Shown here one piece after another: positions 28,764 through 32,444 of a DNA stretch of 32,444 bases (its first letter is position 1; the number at the start of each line of letters is the position of its first letter). Location of the stretch: NCBI GenBank assembly GCA_016928255.1, contig JAFGLB010000029.1, forward strand, positions 1-32,444, in the 5' to 3' direction. The notes below the pieces were generated by a model. That model did no database searches. It had not been told where the DNA came from and saw only the letters and a list, made by a program, of their open reading frames with translations. The stretch comes from Bacteroidota bacterium (GTDB lineage: Bacteria; Bacteroidota; Ignavibacteria; UBA10030). The translations under genes were made by a program, and so were the position numbers.

Positions 28764-30809
28764 ATGAAAAGAAAAAAAACCAAAGTATTATTATTAATTA
28801 CATTCCTTTCTTTTCTTGGTTATGTAACAAAGACTCAGGAGTTATATGTTGGCGCTAACTATCATCCGCATGATGATAAAAATCCTGAAAAAATAAAAAA
28901 CGACATAAAACTGATGAAAATTGCCGGATTTAATGTTGTTCGCCTTGGGCATCTGGCATGGGACAGCTACGAACCTTCAGAAGGTAAATATGATTTTGAA
29001 TGGTTCGATAAAGTAATGAACCAGATGAACGAAGCTGGGATTAAGGTTATTCTGGACATTGCCATCCGCCCGGCTCCAATCTGGTTGCACCAAAAGTTTC
29101 CATCCATTAGCATCACCGATGCCGGAGGCGATGTTCTTTACCCAAATCACCGTTATATGGAGGATGCCGGCGATCCGATGTTCCAACAATATGCTATTCG
29201 ATTTACCGATGCCATTTCAAGGCGATACGCAAACCATCCGGCTCTTTTAGCTTTTGGTATCGACAACGAGTCGGGTGACGGCCCTATATCATACTCCGAA
29301 ACCGTTAGACAACGGTTCATTACATGGCTAAAAAATAAATATTCCAATATTGATAATTTAAATAAAGCTTGGGCAACCCAGCGATGGTCCCGTAGAATCA
29401 ATCATTTTAAAGAAATTGGATTGCCCTCAACAGGATCTAAAAACGGTGCACCCGAAAAAATACTTGATTTCAGGCGCTTTATTTCCGATGAGATCAACCA
29501 TCTTCTGTTTAAAGTACTTGATGTAGTGAACATCAATGCTCCAAATGCCTTAACAAATACCAATGCCTGGTATTATAGTTGGATGAAATATTTCGATTAT
29601 TCTGAAATTGCTTATTCCGGAAAAATGACGCGCGAAGGTTGCGGCTTCTATCCCGGAAACTCTTTAACAACCAGTGAGGGGTTAATGAATGCAGCGTTTG
29701 GAATCGCACGCATTCAATTTGAAAGCACAAATCCGTTCTGGTGCAGCGAATTTACTACACACAACGCTGTTCAAAATTCAATCCGTAAATCGGCCTATGC
29801 CGCCTTAATGTATGGCAATCAAATGGTTTGCGGCTGGACATGGCAAAGTATGCAATCCGGAGAAGAACAGTACCTGGAAGGAATGATCGATTGGGATGGC
29901 ATTCCTAACCGTAAATACAATGAATACAAAAATATTGCAGCAGAATTTAAAAAGATAGAAAAATTCTTTCCGTATAAACTTCAAGCAGAAGTTGGTCTGG
30001 CTTTTTCCTTTCCCAGTCAGATGGCCAGTGCCAGTTTTCCTGAACAACATGATAGCCAGGTACAAGCTTGCTGGGATGTGTTTTATTGGCGAAACATGGA
30101 CACACGGGTAGTTGAAATAAGCAGAAGTACATTAAATTATAAACTTTTATTCGTTCCTGGCCTGGCAGTTATGGACGAAACAACCGCGAACAAAATACGT
30201 GAATATATAAAAAACGGCGGGACTATTATTATGACAAGTAATTCGGCCGTTGTTGACGAAACCGGAAAAGTGTTTGGATCGACACACCCCGGCCGTTTGA
30301 ACGATGTATTTGGAATTCGTGTTGGCAGTTTTGAAGAAACTGAAACGGTGAATGAAATTTCCAGAAAATATTATAAAGGGAAAAAACTTGAAGTAACCTA
30401 TAAAGGTAAAGCGGTGGACACGGAATCGTCCCGTTTTGATATTATTGAATCCAAAGGTGCTGAAATAATAGCATATATTACCAGTTTAGACAAGAATTAC
30501 CCGATTATAACTTCCAATAAATACGGCAAAGGAAAGGCAATTTATGTTGGTTTACCTGCAAAAGGAGAAATCCTCGGAAGTCTGGTGGATGATCTGATTA
30601 TCGAACTTGGTATTAAAAAAGGACCTAAAGTGCCTTTGGGTGTAATAGCACGGCAGATCGATAAAAATCATTTCTTATACCTCAACGTAAGTGATGAGCC
30701 CAAAGAGATCAAAATAAAAGGAAAATCATTCAGTATCCTGTTCGACAGGGATTATACAGATAATTTCACTATTGCACCGCACGAACCGGAGTTTATAGAA
30801 ATTAAGTAA
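28764..30809 (+). CDS. Glycoside hydrolase family 42 (beta-galactosidase-like), secreted
   Basis: Signal peptide; YVGANYHPHDDKNPEKIKNDIKLMKIAGFNVVRLGHLAWDSYEPSEGKYDFEWFD; candidate acid/base GIDNESGDG; candidate nucleophile WCSEFTTHN; trimerisation-like C-domain. Confidence 0.88.
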   Translation: MKRKKTKVLLLITFLSFLGYVTKTQELYVGANYHPHDDKNPEKIKNDIKLMKIAGFNVVRLGHLAWDSYEPSEGKYDFEWFDKVMNQMNEAGIKVILDIAIRPAPIWLHQKFPSISITDAGGDVLYPNHRYMEDAGDPMFQQYAIRFTDAISRRYANHPALLAFGIDNESGDGPISYSETVRQRFITWLKNKYSNIDNLNKAWATQRWSRRINHFKEIGLPSTGSKNGAPEKILDFRRFISDEINHLLFKVLDVVNINAPNALTNTNAWYYSWMKYFDYSEIAYSGKMTREGCGFYPGNSLTTSEGLMNAAFGIARIQFESTNPFWCSEFTTHNAVQNSIRKSAYAALMYGNQMVCGWTWQSMQSGEEQYLEGMIDWDGIPNRKYNEYKNIAAEFKKIEKFFPYKLQAEVGLAFSFPSQMASASFPEQHDSQVQACWDVFYWRNMDTRVVEISRSTLNYKLLFVPGLAVMDETTANKIREYIKNGGTIIMTSNSAVVDETGKVFGSTHPGRLNDVFGIRVGSFEETETVNEISRKYYKGKKLEVTYKGKAVDTESSRFDIIESKGAEIIAYITSLDKNYPIITSNKYGKGKAIYVGLPAKGEILGSLVDDLIIELGIKKGPKVPLGVIARQIDKNHFLYLNVSDEPKEIKIKGKSFSILFDRDYTDNFTIAPHEPEFIEIK

Positions 30810-30822
30810 ATCAAAAGTGCCA

Positions 30823-32444
30823 ATGACGAACTGTAGATTTAATCGGTATTTATTTTTTGGCAGTATCGCTTTTGTTCTGTTGTTGTTTCCCTCAATCAAG
30901 GGAAGCACTCAAAAAAACCAATCAACAGCATCAGGTCAAAGAATTAGGGAGAATTTCGATTTCAACTGGCAATTCCATAAAGGCGATATAGCTATAAAAC
31001 GTCAGGTAAAAGTTGGTGGCCAGGGAGGGATAACCGATGTTAATGTTAAAATTGTATCTATAAAAGATACAATTATTGACTACACAAATCCTGAAAGTTC
31101 AAAAGTATTAAATCCGGTTGATTGGAAAGAAGTTAACCTCCCGCACGACTGGGTGGTGGAAGGTACTTTTGTACATGACAATAATTTAGGCAGCCAACCG
31201 GCTGCCAGTGGTTATTTGCCGACGGGTATTGGTTTTTACCGCAAAGAGTTTGAAATTCCCGAAACCAATAAAGGACGAAAAATATCTATTGAGTTTGACG
31301 GTATTTTCCGAAACAGTACGGTTTGGGTAAACGGCCATTATTTAGGCAGCCATAAAAGCGGTTACGTGCCTTCAAATTATGATTTAACGGATGTTTTACG
31401 ATACGGGAACGAAGGAAAGAATGTTATCCTGATAAAGGTAGATGCCAGCGATTACGAAGGCTGGTGGTACGAAGGTGGCGGTATTTACAGGCATGTGTGG
31501 CTTATCAAAACCGACAAGTTGCATGTAGCGAGGTTTGGTACATACATAACCACACCTTCAATAACTGATGCCGAGGCTACTGTTAGTATTAAAACCATGC
31601 TTAAAAACGAATATAAGACGGCCAAGAATATTACACTTGTCTCAAAAATAGTCGATAGAAATGGAATTATACTTGATACTGAAACCGCAAGTCAGTCTAT
31701 TGCTCCTACTGGTCAGGTTGAAATAGCGCAAACCGGCACAATTCAGAAGCCTATGCTTTGGTCGCCCGAAACACCCAACCTTTATAAAGTTCTCACAGAG
31801 GTTTCTGAAAACGGTAATATTATTGATACATACGTAACTACCTTTGGTGTACGCAAAGTGGATGTAAATAAAAATGGTGTTTTCCTGAATGGAAAACTTT
31901 ATCCCGTAAAAGGAACATGTAACCACCAGGATTTTGCCGGTATAGGTGTTGCCCTTCCCGATAAAATCAATTGGTATAAACTTAAACTATTAAAAGAAAT
32001 GGGGAGTAATGGATACCGTTGTTCGCATCATCCCCCGACACCTGAATTACTCGACATGTGCGACAGCATAGGCTTTATGGTCGTTGACGAAAACCGCTTT
32101 TTATCGAGCAGCGAAGAAGGAATAAAGGATTTGATCGACATGCTGTACCGAGATCGTAACCATCCTTCCATATTCATGTGGTGTATGGAGAACGAAGAGT
32201 GGATTCAGGGAACAGTAATGGGTTCTAGAATTCTGAAAACACTGGTCCAAATCACTCATAAGATTGACCCTACACGCCCTGTTACAGCAGCCATGAACCA
32301 TGCCCGTAATGATGGGGGATATGGTGATGCGCTGGATGTCGTAGGTTATAATTATGGAGATAAACAACTCGCCTATGTGAAAGATAAAGAAAACCATCCC
32401 GAAAGGGTTATGTTTTGTACCGAAGGGACAAGTTTTGTATCGAC
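30823..32444 (+). CDS. Glycoside hydrolase family 2 protein (beta-galactosidase-like), 3'-truncated by window end
   Basis: Read manually: ATG at 30823, open to the window end. MTNCRFNRYLFFGSIAFVLLLFPSIKG signal; LPHDWVVEG, GIGFYRKEFEIP, WYEGGGIYRHVWL, NGVFLNGKLYPVKGTCNHQD, CSHHPPTPELLDMCD, MWCMENEEW. Absent from ORF track. Confidence 0.92.
   Translation, partial: MTNCRFNRYLFFGSIAFVLLLFPSIKGSTQKNQSTASGQRIRENFDFNWQFHKGDIAIKRQVKVGGQGGITDVNVKIVSIKDTIIDYTNPESSKVLNPVDWKEVNLPHDWVVEGTFVHDNNLGSQPAASGYLPTGIGFYRKEFEIPETNKGRKISIEFDGIFRNSTVWVNGHYLGSHKSGYVPSNYDLTDVLRYGNEGKNVILIKVDASDYEGWWYEGGGIYRHVWLIKTDKLHVARFGTYITTPSITDAEATVSIKTMLKNEYKTAKNITLVSKIVDRNGIILDTETASQSIAPTGQVEIAQTGTIQKPMLWSPETPNLYKVLTEVSENGNIIDTYVTTFGVRKVDVNKNGVFLNGKLYPVKGTCNHQDFAGIGVALPDKINWYKLKLLKEMGSNGYRCSHHPPTPELLDMCDSIGFMVVDENRFLSSSEEGIKDLIDMLYRDRNHPSIFMWCMENEEWIQGTVMGSRILKTLVQITHKIDPTRPVTAAMNHARNDGGYGDALDVVGYNYGDKQLAYVKDKENHPERVMFCTEGTSFVS

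Noticed and set aside
1-32444. CRISPR arrays, rRNA or tRNA genes, phage genes, transposases
   Set aside because: None recognised on either strand by eye.

Overview
This 32.4 kb window looks like a carbohydrate-utilisation region from a Bacteroidota/Ignavibacteria-type bacterium. That placement is an inference from the C-terminal T9SS sorting domain, the hybrid two-component regulator and the family mix. From left to right it contains: (1) the 3' part of an NtrC-type response regulator whose GAFTGA loop is degenerate; (2) a DUF4197 lipoprotein gene; (3) a GntR/FCD regulator with a perfect 17-bp palindrome just upstream of its start, followed by a pectin/uronate catabolism cluster (KduD, KDPG aldolase with a C-terminal extension, KduI, DUF4861 protein, ExuT-like MFS transporter, KdgK-like kinase) and a decayed C-terminal remnant of a secreted protein; (4) a Ca2+-type P-type ATPase on the minus strand; (5) a secreted esterase with chitobiase-like and PA14 domains; (6) a tight operon of ABC ATPase, FtsX/MacB permease, LolA-like protein and predicted outer-membrane barrel; (7) an intergenic region with a compact multi-hairpin element followed by a terminator-like hairpin (candidate ncRNA or small mobile element); (8) a large hybrid two-component regulator divergent from a TonB-dependent receptor with no SusD, a T9SS-sorted beta-helix-like protein, a GH42 enzyme and a GH2 enzyme cut by the window end. 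The GH2 gene is absent from the supplied ORF track. The observations most worth follow-up are the structured element at about 18622-18776, the ABC/LolA-like/barrel operon, the degenerate NtrC-like regulator, and the small inverted-repeat element at 2841-2969. All family calls were made by eye, with no database search.
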